Made by a program: the position numbers and the translations under genes
NCBI GenBank assembly: GCA_016705325.1
Contig: JADIYJ010000007.1
Coordinates: 1-64,000 of the forward strand
Direction of reading: 5' to 3'
Source of the DNA: Pseudomonadota bacterium
GTDB lineage: Bacteria; Pseudomonadota; Gammaproteobacteria; Steroidobacterales; Steroidobacteraceae
Length of the DNA: 64,000 nucleotides
Shown: piece after piece, positions 19,086 through 28,902 of the stretch
Layout of the letters: each line of letters opens with the position of its first letter
How positions within the stretch are numbered: position 1 is the first letter of the stretch
Notes under the pieces: generated by a model
Seen by the model: the letters and a program-made list of their open reading frames with translations, nothing else
Told to the model about the DNA's origin: nothing
Database searches by the model: none

Positions 19086-20015
19086 ATGAAAGCAATCGTC
19101 CCAGGAGCTGTCGACCCAGGCGGGCCCGAAGACACCCCCGAATTCCGGCGCATTGCGCGCGCGATCGAATTCGTCGCGACGAATGCCCGGCAGCAGCCTT
19201 CGTTGGCTGACATGGCGGCGGCCGCGAACTGGAGTGAGTATCACTTTGCACGTGAATTCCGCCGCTGGACGGGCATTTCACCGAAGCAGTGGTTGCAGCA
19301 GCTGTCGCTGACGGCGGCGAAGCAGGCCCTCGACGACCAGCGGTCGGTGCTGCAGGCGACCATCGATGCCGGTCTTTCGGGCCCAGGCCGTCTGCACGAC
19401 CTGTTCGTGACGCTCGAAGCCGTGACGCCAGGTGAATACAAGTCGCGGGGCCGTGGCCTGACGCTGTGGTTCGGGACGGCGCAATCGCCCTTTGGTGAGG
19501 CGCTGATCGTCCGCTCGGCCCGTGGCATCGCATTCCTGGCGTTTGCCGACGAAAAAGGCGTGTTCGAGGGCTTCGACGGTTTTCGCGCGACGTGGCGCGA
19601 TGCGCACTGGGAGCAGGACGACGCCGGGGCGAAACAGATCGCGGACACGATCTGGGGGGCGGCCCGGCGCGCCGACCACAAGCTCACGCTCTGGGTGCAC
19701 GGCAGCAACTTCCAGCTGCAGGTGTGGCGCGCGCTGCTCGCGGTTGGCCAGGACCGGACGCTGAGTTATGCGGCGCTCGCGGCATCGATCGGTCGCGGGT
19801 CCGCGTGCCGCGCCGTGGGCTCAGCCGTCGGTGCGAACCCGGTGGCCTGGCTCATTCCATGCCACCACGTGCTGCGGGCCAATGGCGCGCTGGGGGGGTA
19901 TCGCTGGGGACTCGAGCGCAAGCGGGCAATGCTCGCCTGGGAACTGGCCCGCTCGGTCAGGAACGCTTCTCGTCGTCGTCCTTCGGCTTCTCCCGCTTCG
20001 GCAGGATCGCGCTGA
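19086..20015 (+). CDS. AraC-type regulator fused to O6-alkylguanine-DNA methyltransferase
   Basis: Residues 20-120 form an AraC helix-turn-helix pair (PSLADMAAAANWSEYHFAREFRRWTGISPKQWL). Residues 125-295 form an Ogt/Ada-C domain with the methyl-acceptor Cys in PVAWLIPCHHVLR and the preceding FQLQVWRALLAV and SYAALAASIGRGSACRAVG. There is no Ada N-terminal zinc domain. The protein should repair O6-methylguanine and may regulate its own gene. The last 20 residues are Ser/Arg-rich and overlap the 3' end of convergent phaR by 59 bases. An indel may have extended the reading frame past its natural stop. Confidence 0.9.
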   Translation: MKAIVPGAVDPGGPEDTPEFRRIARAIEFVATNARQQPSLADMAAAANWSEYHFAREFRRWTGISPKQWLQQLSLTAAKQALDDQRSVLQATIDAGLSGPGRLHDLFVTLEAVTPGEYKSRGRGLTLWFGTAQSPFGEALIVRSARGIAFLAFADEKGVFEGFDGFRATWRDAHWEQDDAGAKQIADTIWGAARRADHKLTLWVHGSNFQLQVWRALLAVGQDRTLSYAALAASIGRGSACRAVGSAVGANPVAWLIPCHHVLRANGALGGYRWGLERKRAMLAWELARSVRNASRRRPSASPASAGSR

Positions 20016-20442
20016 GCATCGACTCCTGCATCTTCGCCAGCGCCTCGATGTTCTGGCGCGTCAGGTCGGCGACGGTGGCGAGCGGCGTGTTCGCGACGAT
20101 CTTGGAGATCTGCGCCTGCAGCGATTCCTGCTGGTGCAGGAACGTCTCCACGCTCTTCTCCAGGAAACCGGCGAGGAAGCCCTGCATCGGGTTGCCATAG
20201 AAGCGGATGATGGACTCGAGCACCGTCGTGCTCAGGATCGGCCGGCCGAACTGCTCCTGCTCGGCGATGACCTGCAGCAGGATGTGACGGGTGATGTCGT
20301 GTCCCGTCTTGTCCTCGACGACACGGATCTTTTCGCCCTTCACGATCAGCCCGCGGATGTCGTCCAGCGTGATGTGGCGGCTCTGCGAGGCGTCGTAAAG
20401 ACGTCGGTTCGCGTACTTCTTGATCAGGCGTTCCTGGCTCAT
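19957..20442 (-). CDS. phaR: polyhydroxyalkanoate synthesis repressor
   Basis: PhaR represses phasin and its own gene and binds PHA granules. The 161 residues match the family closely. The PHB/PHA accumulation DNA-binding domain is at the N-terminus (IKKYANRRLYDASQSRHITLDDI), followed by two accumulation-regulator helices (ILLQVIAEQEQFGRPILSTTVLESIIRFYG and FLEKSVETFLHQQ). The tail is charged (KREKPKDDDEKR). The target phasin gene starts about 470 bases upstream on the same strand. No PHA synthase is in the window. Confidence 0.95.
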   Translation of the reverse strand: MSQERLIKKYANRRLYDASQSRHITLDDIRGLIVKGEKIRVVEDKTGHDITRHILLQVIAEQEQFGRPILSTTVLESIIRFYGNPMQGFLAGFLEKSVETFLHQQESLQAQISKIVANTPLATVADLTRQNIEALAKMQESMLSAILPKREKPKDDDEKRS

Positions 20443-20561
20443 GGGCGCGAGTGTACCTGAGCCATTGTGCGGTGCACGAAATGCGGTGCAAAAGGGCGCT
20501 GCAGGAAAGCGGGTCAGGCGATGGCTTCAAGGGGAGCCACCGCCGTTCGCGGATTGCGCGA

Positions 20562-20909
20562 TCAGGCAGCCTTGCCACTCGCCACGGACGTCGCGTCCTC
20601 GATCCAGCGGGCAAAACCGGCCTGCGATTCGGTCGCCATTTCAGCCAGCGCCTGCTGCCGGGTCGTCGCTTTTTCGGCGAACTTCGTCGCGATTTCACGC
20701 TGCTTCGACAGCAGCGTCGGCAGGTCCTTGGCCTTGACCGTGGCGTTCATCTGGTCGAGCGCGAACTGCATCAGGTCACCCGTCACCTCGTACTGGAAGC
20801 GGGCGATGCGCTCGATGTTGCCGACCATGACCTCGTTGAGGCGGGTGGCGGGCGTGAAAGCGCGCCTGGCAAAATCCGTGTAGTCCGTCGTTTTCCTGGT
20901 GGTGGCCAT
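20562..20909 (-). CDS. phasin family protein
   Basis: This small amphipathic helical protein (115 residues) of the phasin family coats PHA granules. Typical segments are TRLNEVMVGNIERIARFQYEVTGDLMQFALDQMNA and REIATKFAEKATTRQQALAEMA. ATG 20909 has GAGG 8 bases upstream. Longer readings that extend to about 21113 cross the promoter and were rejected. Its place next to phaR and a MaoC-type hydratase supports a PHA role. Regulation by PhaR through sites in the upstream region is expected from the family. Confidence 0.88.
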   Translation of the reverse strand: MATTRKTTDYTDFARRAFTPATRLNEVMVGNIERIARFQYEVTGDLMQFALDQMNATVKAKDLPTLLSKQREIATKFAEKATTRQQALAEMATESQAGFARWIEDATSVASGKAA

Positions 20910-20948
20910 GGTACGTCCTCGGTGGCAGGCGGGTCGGCTGGGGTTGTC

Positions 20949-20977
20949 ATCGTAGCAGCGGGAATTGTGCGTCGCAA
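20949..20977 (-). promoter_or_regulatory. predicted sigma-70 promoter of the phasin gene
   Basis: On the minus strand TTGCGA (20977-20972) and TACGAT (20954-20949) are separated by exactly 17 bases. They lie about 40 bases upstream of the phasin start. The -35 element overlaps one arm of the inverted repeat at 20969-21029, so repression there would block the promoter. Confidence 0.6.
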
Positions 20978-21029
20978 CAAGAAAAAATAGCGATGTTTCA
21001 CGTGAATTAACGCATTGTTGTTGCGATGC
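20969..21029. promoter_or_regulatory. inverted repeat between phasin and MaoC genes
   Basis: GCGTCGCAACAA (20969-20980) and TTGTTGCGATGC (21018-21029) are inverted copies with 11 of 12 matches, 37 bases apart. They flank an A-rich stretch and a CACGTG. The position over the phasin -35 and ahead of the divergent hydratase makes a two-site operator likely, with PhaR as the obvious candidate protein. Confidence 0.5.
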
Positions 21030-21111
21030 ATACAAAACCGGAACGGGGCGGATGCCAGGCACCGCCACCTGGGCGATACTCCTGCTTGCGACCAGCACAC
21101 CGGGGCACATC

Positions 21112-21591
21112 ATGAGCGAACAGTCGACGGCGCAGAGGGCCCTGGCGGACCTGCAGCCGAAAATCGGCCAGGAGATTCACTGCAGCGACTGGCTGCTCGT
21201 GTCCCAGCAGCGGATCAACGAGTTCGCGCAGGCGACCAGTGATCACCAGTGGATCCATACGGACCCGGTCCGGGCCGCGCGCGAGTCGCCATGGAAAACG
21301 ACGATCGCCCACGGTTACCTGACTCTGTCGCTGTACCCGATGCTGCGCGGCCTGGTCGATGCCGACAAACCGCTGTTTCCGGGCGTTGCGCGCGTCATCA
21401 ATTACGGCCTCGACAAGCTGCGGTTTCCCAATGCCGTGAAATCGGGGAGTCGCGTACGTGCCCGCTGCGTGCTGCTCAAGCTCGAAGAAGTCACGGGCGG
21501 ACTGCAGCTGACGGAGCTGTACACGGTCGAGATCGAGGGCGAACAGAAACCCGCCTGCGTCGCCGAAGCGATCATGCGGGCGTATTTCTGA
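21112..21591 (+). CDS. MaoC-like (R)-hydratase
   Basis: The 159-residue hot-dog protein belongs to the MaoC/NodN family. The hydratase-2 motif is present as FAQATSDHQWIHTDPVRA, with the catalytic Asp and His. HGYLTLSLYPML and VINYGLDKLRFPNAVKSGSRVRARC follow as in NodN-type enzymes. Members hydrate trans-2-enoyl-CoA to (R)-3-hydroxyacyl-CoA, which can feed PHA synthesis. Placement beside phasin and phaR supports this, but PhaJ function is an inference. ATG 21112 matches the family N-terminus; the in-frame extension upstream crosses the regulatory repeat. Confidence 0.88.
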   Translation: MSEQSTAQRALADLQPKIGQEIHCSDWLLVSQQRINEFAQATSDHQWIHTDPVRAARESPWKTTIAHGYLTLSLYPMLRGLVDADKPLFPGVARVINYGLDKLRFPNAVKSGSRVRARCVLLKLEEVTGGLQLTELYTVEIEGEQKPACVAEAIMRAYF

Positions 21592-21710
21592 AGGAAACAG
21601 GTGAGCGTCCCCTGTATCCGCTTCTGCCGAGATTCCCGCGCGGCATGAGGTATTGCCGCTGGTATTGGCTATAGTCGCGACCAATGCCCGGGGGGGCGAA
21701 GGATCCAGCC

Positions 21711-22652
21711 ATGATTTACGACAGCATCCTGCACACCATCGGCCGCACACCCATCGTGCGCGTCAACCACATCGCGCCGAAGCACGTGGACATCTACGTG
21801 AAGTGCGAGTTCTTCAATCCCGCCAGTTCGGTCAAGGATCGCCTCGCGATCGCGATCATCGAGGACGCGGAGAAGAGCGGGGCGTTGCAGCCCGGGCAGA
21901 CGGTGGTCGAAGCCACCTCGGGCAACACCGGCATCGCGCTGGCGATGGTCTGCGCCGCCAAGGGCTACCCGTTCGTCGCGGTCATGGTCGAGACGTTCTC
22001 GATCGAGCGGCGCAAGATCATGCGCATGCTCGGCGCCAGGGTGATCCTGACGCCCGCCGCCGAGCGCGGCAGCGGCATGGTGCGCAAGGCCGAGGACCTG
22101 GCCAAGAAGAACGGCTGGTTCCTCGCACGACAGTTCGAGAATCCCGCCAATCCGGCGTATCACCGCCAGACCACCGGCCCGGAAATCCTCAGCGACTTCG
22201 CCGGCCGCCGGCTCGACTGCTTCGTCTCGGGCTGGGGTACTGGCGGCACGCTCACCGGCGCGGGCGAGATGATCCGGCTTGCACGGCCCGAAGTTCGCAT
22301 CGTCGCGACCGAGCCTGCGGGGGCCGCGCTGCTGTCCGGGGCCGAGTTCAAGCCGCACAAGATCCAGGGCTGGACGCCCGACTTCGTGCCGAAGGTGCTC
22401 AACCGCTCGGTCCCGCACGAAATCGTCACGGTCACCGACGACGAAGCGATCGCCTGTTCGCGTGCGCTCGCCGGCAAGGAAGGCATTTTCTGCGGTATCT
22501 CATCGGGCGGAAACGTTGCGGCAGCATTGAAGGTCGCCGGGAACGCGCCCGAGGGTTCCGTGATCCTGACCGTGCTGGCCGACACCGCCGAGCGGTACCT
22601 GTCGACGGCGCTGTTCGAAGGCATTGCCGAGGGCTCCGACCAGGAACCCTGA
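21711..22652 (+). CDS. cysK: cysteine synthase (O-acetylserine sulfhydrylase)
   Basis: This is a PLP enzyme of 313 residues that makes cysteine from O-acetylserine and sulfide. The PLP lysine is K42 in NPASSVKDR. The substrate loop is SGNTG at 70-74, and the phosphate loop is GTGGTLTG. FCGISSGGN near the C-terminus is also typical. ATG 21711 begins at the conserved IYDSILHTIGRTP; an in-frame start 27 bases earlier is less likely. The length and motifs are those of CysK/CysM; CysK is favoured by overall pattern. It stands alone between the hydratase and the efflux genes. Confidence 0.93.
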   Translation: MIYDSILHTIGRTPIVRVNHIAPKHVDIYVKCEFFNPASSVKDRLAIAIIEDAEKSGALQPGQTVVEATSGNTGIALAMVCAAKGYPFVAVMVETFSIERRKIMRMLGARVILTPAAERGSGMVRKAEDLAKKNGWFLARQFENPANPAYHRQTTGPEILSDFAGRRLDCFVSGWGTGGTLTGAGEMIRLARPEVRIVATEPAGAALLSGAEFKPHKIQGWTPDFVPKVLNRSVPHEIVTVTDDEAIACSRALAGKEGIFCGISSGGNVAAALKVAGNAPEGSVILTVLADTAERYLSTALFEGIAEGSDQEP

Positions 22653-22760
22653 GCTGAGACGCGGGGACCGCTCAGCCTCGACGCCCGCGAGCGGCAGGCG
22701 TACGAATCAGGGATAATCTGCGGCCTCCCCTGATTCGCGCTGTCGCGCCAGCAGAACCCG

Positions 22761-23951
22761 ATGCCTGATTCCCTGCGAAAGGTGCTGCTCGGCACCCTGA
22801 TCGGCGCCTTCATCGTCGGCTTTGCCTGGCATATCGCTGGCGAGCGGGCCAAGCGCGCCCCTGCCTCGATGGGCGGGCCGCCCGCGGCGTCCATCGCCGC
22901 TGGCAAGTCCGGTGCGACAGCGGGCAAGGCGGCTGGCGGTGGCGCTGGCGGCGGCCCTGTCATTCCGGTCGTGGCGATTCCGTCGTGGACCGAACACGTC
23001 TCGCTCGAAGTCGAAGCGCTCGGCACTGCGCGTGCCAGCGAATCCATCGACGTCACGGCCAAGGTGTCCAATATCGTCACGGCGATTCATTTCACCGAGG
23101 GTCAGCAGGTCCGCAAAGGGGACATCCTCGTCGAACTCGACGGTGCGCAGGCCCGGGCCGATCTGGCGGTGGCGGATGCCGCGCTGAAGGAAAGCGCAAG
23201 CCAGTTGCAGCGCAGCCGTGAGTTGTATGAAACCAAGGTACTCTCCGACCAGCAGATCGAGCAGATCGAATCGGCATACTCGGCCAACGTGGCGCGCGTC
23301 GCCGCGGCGCGCTCACGCCTGAGCGATACCATCATCCGCGCGCCGTTCAACGGCCGGGTCGGCCTGCGCCGCGCCAGCGTCGGCAGCCTCGTCGTCCCGG
23401 GTACCGTCATCACCACGCTCGACGATACCAGCACGATCAAGCTCGACTTCACGGTGCCGGAGCGTGTCGTGGCGGCGATGAAGCCGGGCCTTACGCTCGA
23501 AGCCAGGAGCGTCGCCTACCCGGACCGGGTGTTCGAAGGCAAGGTCGCGAGCGTCGACTCGCGCGTCGATCCCAACACACGTTCCGTCATCGTGCGCGCG
23601 CTGGTGCCGAACGGCGAGGGCCTGCTGAAGCCCGGCATGTTCCTGAACGTGCACCTTTCGCGCGGCACGGCCGACGTGCTGGTGGTGCCGGAGGAATCGC
23701 TGGTGCCGGAGCAGGGTGACGTGTTCGTCTACGTCGTACAGGACGGCAAGGCGTCGAAGCGCAGGATTCAGACTGGCCAGCGCGCCGTCGGCACCGTGCA
23801 GGTCACGGCTGGATTGCAGGCTGGCGAAATCGTGGTCACCGAGGGCACGCAGAAACTGCGTGACAGTGCCAGCGTCAGCGTGACCGAGCCGACCGCGGCA
23901 CCCAGGCGATCCGCTGCCGCGGCTGACGCCGGAGACGGCGCCGCGCGATGA
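22761..23951 (+). CDS. RND efflux periplasmic adaptor (membrane fusion protein)
   Basis: The 396-residue HlyD/AcrA-type adaptor has one N-terminal membrane anchor (LLGTLIGAFIVGFAWHIAG) and a low-complexity Gly/Ala linker. The lipoyl half-motifs are VSNIVTAIHFTEGQQVRKGDILVELD and DTIIRAPFNGRVGLRRASVGSLV, with a short helical hairpin between. The membrane-proximal beta domain ends VTEGTQKLRDSASVSV. The stop overlaps the transporter ATG by four bases. It links the RND pump to an outer-membrane channel, which is not encoded nearby. Confidence 0.93.
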   Translation: MPDSLRKVLLGTLIGAFIVGFAWHIAGERAKRAPASMGGPPAASIAAGKSGATAGKAAGGGAGGGPVIPVVAIPSWTEHVSLEVEALGTARASESIDVTAKVSNIVTAIHFTEGQQVRKGDILVELDGAQARADLAVADAALKESASQLQRSRELYETKVLSDQQIEQIESAYSANVARVAAARSRLSDTIIRAPFNGRVGLRRASVGSLVVPGTVITTLDDTSTIKLDFTVPERVVAAMKPGLTLEARSVAYPDRVFEGKVASVDSRVDPNTRSVIVRALVPNGEGLLKPGMFLNVHLSRGTADVLVVPEESLVPEQGDVFVYVVQDGKASKRRIQTGQRAVGTVQVTAGLQAGEIVVTEGTQKLRDSASVSVTEPTAAPRRSAAAADAGDGAAR

Positions 23952-26900
23952 AGATTTCGGCGGTTTCCGTCAAGCGCCCGGTCTTCGCCGCGGTCATCAG
24001 CCTGATGCTGGTGATTCTCGGTTTGCTGTCAGCCTCACGACTGCCGGTGCGCGAGCTTCCCGACGTCGAGGCGCCGATCGTCTCGATCGACACCAATTAC
24101 GTCGGTGCGGCGGCCGACGTCGTCGAGACCAAGATCACGCAGGTGATCGAGGATCGCGTAGCGGGCCTCGAGGGCATCACCAAGATCACCTCGCAGAGCA
24201 CCGACGGCCGCTCGAGCATCAACATTGAGTTCGATCCGACCCGCTCGGTCGACGAAGCCGCCAACGACGTGCGCGATCGCGTGGCGCGCGTGGTCGGCAA
24301 TCTGCCGCCTGAAGCCGATCCGCCCGAGGTCGGCAAGGTGGATTTCGGTGCCGACCCGATCATCTGGCTCGTACTGTCGAGCGACACGATGAACGTGCTT
24401 GAGCTCACTGATTTCGCCGAACGCGAACTCGTCGACCGCTTCAGCGTGCTGCCCGGAGTGGCGCGCGTGCGCATGGGCGGCGCCCGCCGCTACGCGATGC
24501 GCGTGTGGATCGATCGTGAGGCGCTGGCGGCGCGCCAGCTCACCGTGGCCGACGTCGAGGCGTCTCTGCGCCGCGAAAACGTGCAGCTGCCGGCCGGCCG
24601 TCTCGAGTCATCGCAGCGCGAACTCACGCTCCGCACCGAAACCGGCCTCAACTCGGAGCAGGAATTCCGCGACCTGGTCATCGGCCGCGGCGCAGGGGGT
24701 TACCTGGTGCGCCTGGGTGAAGTGGCCGACGTGCGCCTGGCCGCCGAAAACGAACGCACCATTTCGCGCACCAACGGCGTGCCGGGCATCAGCATCGGGG
24801 TCGAGCAGATCTCGAAGGCCAACACGCTCGAGGTCGCCAGGGCCGTGCGTGCCGAGCGGGACCGGATCCTTCCCGACCTGCCCGAGGGTACCCGGCTCCA
24901 GGTCAACCTCGACCGTTCCGTCTACATCGAATCCTCGATGCTCGAAGTCGTCAAGGCACTGCTGATCGCGATGGTCCTCGTGATCGCGGTCATCTACCTC
25001 TTCCTCGGCAACCTGCGTGCCACGCTCGTGCCCGCGGTGACGATCCCGGTATCGATCATTGCCGCATTCATCGTCATGGGTGCGCTGGGCTTCTCGATCA
25101 ACACGCTGACCTTGCTCGGCCTGGTGCTCGCCATCGGCCTCGTCGTCGACGACGCGATCGTGGTGCTCGAGAACATCTATCGGCGCATGGAAAACGGCGA
25201 GCCCGCGCTGATCGCGTCGGTCGACGGCTCGCGCGAAATCGGCTTCGCCGTGGTTGCGACGACGATGGTGCTCGTCGCGGTGTTCCTGCCGATGTCGTTC
25301 CTCTCGGGAAACGTCGGCAAGCTGTTCCGCGAGTTCGGTTTCACCATCGCGGCAGCGGTCGCGTTCTCGTCGCTCGTAGCGCTGACGCTGACGCCGATGA
25401 TGACGTCGAAGCTGTTTGCCGGCGGCGCGCATCGTTCGCGCATGGCCGTCACGGTCGACGATTTCTTCCAGCGCCTCTCCGCCTGGTACGACCGTAACCT
25501 GCGGCGCGCCATGCGCCGGCCGTGGTTCGTCATCGGCGGCACGTTCGCCGCCATCGCCATCGCCGCCGTGCTGCTCAGGGTGTTGCCGAGCGAACTCGCT
25601 CCGGTTGGAAGACCGGGGCTTCCTGTTCGTCGGCATGAACGGCCCCGGAAGGTTCTTCGCTCGAGTACATGGACCGCCACCTGCGCATCCTCGAAGGTAT
25701 GGCGACGAAGCAGATGGAGACAGGCGACGTGGTACGCGTCAGCGCGCGCGTGCCGGGCGGCTTCGGCGGCGCGGGCAGCCAGGTGAACGAAGCGCGCGGC
25801 TTCCTGCTGCTGGCGCCCTGGGGTGAGCGCGAACGCACTGCGGACCAGATCGCGCAGTCGCTGCGCGGACCGCTCAATGCGGTGCCGGGGGTGCGCGGCT
25901 TCGTGACGGTGCCGGGCGGGTTCGGCGGCGGCGGCGCGCCGGTGCAGGTCGTGCTGCAGGGAACCGAGTACGCCGATCTGGTGCAGTGGCGCGATCTCCT
26001 GATGCAGCGCATGGGCGACAATCCGGGACTCACCAACGTCCAGTCGAACTACGAAGAGCGCAAGCCGCAGCTCAGTGTCGCGGTGGACCGCGATCGCGCC
26101 GCCGACCTCGGCATCTCGCTGCAGACCGTGTCGCGCACGCGCTCGAATCGGTGCTCGGCTCGCGCATCGTCACGACGTTCATCGACCGTGACCGCGAATA
26201 CAACGTGATTCTGCAGGGCCGCGCCGAGGACCGTGCGACACCTGCCGATCTCGACAACCTGTACGTGCGCTCCGATCGCACGGGCGAACTCGTCCCGCTC
26301 TCCAATCTGGTCAAGTTGACCGAGCTGGCGGGGCCGACGCGCCTCAACCGGTTCGACCGGCTGCGCTCGATCACGGTGAGTGCCGCGCTGACGCCGGGAT
26401 ACGCGCTCGGGGACGGCCTGCAGTTCGTCGAGAACGTCATCGAGAAGGAGATGCCACCCTCGGTCAAGCTCGCGTTCGACGGCCCGTCGCGCGAATTCAA
26501 GCAGTCGGGCTCGCAGCTGTACTGGATGTTCCTGCTGACGCTGGTGGTCGTGTTCCTGGTGCTGGCAGCGTTGTTCGAAAGCTTCCTGCACCCGTTCATC
26601 ATCATCACCACCGTGCCGCTCGCCGTCATCGGCGCGCTCGTCGGACTGTGGATGTATGGCATGTCGATCAACGTCTACAGCCAGATCGCTGCCATCATGC
26701 TGGTGGGGCTCGCCGCGAAGAACGGCATCCTCATCGTCGAGTTCGCCAACCAGCTCCGCGATCGGGCGTGGAGTCCATCGAGGCCGTGATCGAGGCCGCG
26801 GCGATCCGTCTGCGCCCCGTGCTGATGACCAGCTTTTGCACGGCCTTCGGCGCGCTGCCGCTGATGCTTGCGGCCGGCGCGGGCGCGGGTTCGCTGCAGT

Positions 26901-27088
26901 CGATCGGCGTGGTCGTCTTCTACGGCGTGTTGATTTCGGTGCTGATGACGCTGATCGTCGTCCCGGTCGTCTATGCGCTGGTCGCGCGCAACACCGGGTC
27001 CCCGGAGGACGTGGCGCACCGGCTCGAGCAGTTGCGCCAGAAGTTCACCAGTGGCGGTCCGGCGGACGGAACGCAACCGGCTGAATAA
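23948..27088 (+). pseudogene. RND (AcrB/MexF-type) efflux transporter, three frame breaks
   Basis: The gene of about 1046 codons encodes a proton-driven efflux permease. The N-terminal segment is KRPVFAAVISLMLVILGLLSASRLPVRELPDVE. TM4 carries the proton-relay Asp pair (GLVVDDAIVVLENIYRRME) and the porter domains follow. The C-terminal TM10-12 includes MLVGLAAKNGILIVEFANQLRD and FGALPLMLAAGAGAGS. The frame breaks near 25610, 26135 and 26765; each needs only a single-base change to restore family sequence (LEDRGFLFVGMNGP after the first break, ALESVLGSRIV after the second, GVESIEAVIEAA after the third). The closest family pattern is the MdtC/MuxB or MexF-like group. Substrates are unknown. Confidence 0.88.
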
Positions 27089-27137
27089 TAAGTAAAAAGC
27101 GGCATTTTTTCGGGTCCGGCCCGCGGCTGGCCCGGCG

Positions 27138-27150
27138 GCTTGCTACAATC
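27138..27150 (+). promoter_or_regulatory. extended -10 promoter element before the M32 gene
   Basis: TTGCTACAATC (TACAAT at 27144-27149) forms a good extended -10 box about 90 bases ahead of the carboxypeptidase ATG. No convincing -35 is present in the GC-rich sequence before it. The 150-base gap also holds TAATAAGTAAAAAG, which has no stem. Confidence 0.4.
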
Positions 27151-27237
27151 GATGCCCGACCCCGGGGCAACTCCACCCGCGCATCGCGCGGCCTCTCCGG
27201 TAATTGCTGGGGAGCGGCAGAACGTCCGCAAGCGGCC

Positions 27238-28740
27238 ATGGCACAGAGTCCTTACCAGCAACTCGAGCAGGAATTCCGCCGCCTCCACGCCTTCCAGGGC
27301 GCGGCGAGCCTGCTGCGCTGGGACTCGGCCGTGATGATGCCGAGGGGCAGTGCCGACGTGCGTGGCGAGCAGCTCGCCGCCCTCGATTCCGAGTGCCACG
27401 CGTTGCTCACCTCGCCGAAGGTGTCGCGCCTGATCGAGCGTGCGCAGGCCAACCAGGCGCAGCTCGAGGACTGGCAACTCGCCAACCTGCGCGAGATGCG
27501 GCGCGAACGCGATCACGCGATCGCCACGCCCCTCACGCTGATCACCCGCCTGGCGCGCGCCACGTCGCTCGCCGAAGTGCGCTGGCTCGAAGCACGCCAG
27601 GAGAACAACTTCGAGCTTTTCGCGCCGCATCTCGAAGAAGTGGTCGCACTGACTCGCGACAAGGCACAGGTGCTGTCGCAGTCACTCGGGCTCGCGCCGT
27701 ACGACTCGCTGATCGACGGCTTCAGCCCGGCTTCCTGAGCGCGGACATCGACCAGCTGTTCAAGGTCATGATCCGGCGCCTGCCGAACCTGATCCGGGAG
27801 GCCATCGAACTGCAGGCGCAACGACCGCCGCTGCCGATCGTCGGCAGGGAGCCTGTCGAAGCAGCGCGCGCTGGCGCACGAGGTGATGCGCGTCATCGGC
27901 TTCCCGTTCGACCGCGGCCGCCTCGACGAGAGCAGCCGCGCATTCACGGAAGGCGTGTGGGGTGACGTGCGCATCGCCACCCGCTACGACGTCAACGAAC
28001 CGTTCACCGGCCTGATGGGCGTGCTGCACGAAGTCGGGCAGGCGATGTACGACCTCGGGCTGCCCGCTGCATGGCGCGACCAGCCGGTGGGTCGCGACCG
28101 CGGCATGGCGCTCGAGGAAAGCCAGTCGCTGCTGCTGGAGATGATCATTGGCCGCAGCCGGCCGTTCCTCACCTGGTTGCGGCCGCTGCTCGAGAAGCAC
28201 TTCGGGTGCACCGGTTCCGAGTGGGATGTCGAGAATCTCTACCGCACGCTCACCCGCGTGCGCCGCAGTGCGATCCGCACCGACGCGGACGAACTCACGT
28301 ATCCCGTCCACATCATGCTGCGCTACGACCTGGAAAAGCAGATCTTCGACGGGACGATGCCGGTGCGCAACCTGCCCGAGGCGTGGCGCGCCGGCTTCGA
28401 CCGTCGCCTCGGCCTGCGCCCGTCAAACGATACCGAAGGCTGCCTGCAGGACCCGCACTGGGCGCTGGGGCAGTTCGGGTATTTCCCGTCCTATGCGCTG
28501 GGCTCTTTAATTGCCGCGCAGCTGCACGAAACCCTGCGGACGCAGAGCGAGCACTTCGACGCGGAGATCGCGGACGGCCGCTTCGGCGGGCTGTTCGAGT
28601 GGCTGCGGCAGAACGTGCACGGTCGCGGCGCGAGCGTAGGCGCGCAGGAGCTGATCAAGGACGCAACGGGCCGCACGCTGTCCGCGGCGCCCTGGCTGCG
28701 ATACGTCGAAGCGAAGTACCTCGAGGAGGTCGTGTCGTGA
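27238..28740 (+). pseudogene. M32 carboxypeptidase homologue, frameshifted, altered zinc site
   Basis: M32 enzymes are cytoplasmic zinc carboxypeptidases of about 500 residues. This gene matches along its length: AASLLRWDSAVMMPRGSADVRGEQ at the N-terminus, DDVRI-like GDVRIATRYDVNEPFTGLMGVLHE, ESQSLLLEMIIGRSRPF, and IRTDADELTYPVHIMLRYDLEK. Two breaks, near 27733 and 27860, shift the middle region out of frame and back. The zinc-binding HExxH reads HEVGQ at 28027-28041, so the second His is Gln. If this is real, zinc binding and catalysis would be weakened or lost. ATG 27238 is chosen from the family start. Confidence 0.85.
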
Positions 28741-28863
28741 TGCCGTGCTCGGGTCCTGGAAGTTCACGGAAGGTAGGCGGTTCGTAGCGCGGGCCCAACC
28801 TCGACCTTCGAGGCTTCCAGCTCGATCGCAAGTGCAGCCGCCCGACCCTGAGCGAGCACGGCA
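28741..28863. repeat. imperfect inverted repeat between convergent genes
   Basis: TGCCGTGCTCG (28741-28751) pairs perfectly with CGAGCACGGCA (28853-28863). Next to these GGTC pairs with GACC across a small bulge, and the inner CTGGAAG pairs with CTTCCAG (28814-28820). The whole structure spans the 160 bases between the M32 stop and the response-regulator stop. It lacks the loop of the A-D hairpin family. It could act as a two-way terminator. Confidence 0.5.
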
Positions 28864-28902
28864 GCGCCGCCAGATTCGAGCCAGTCCACGAAGTCGCAGG
28901 CC

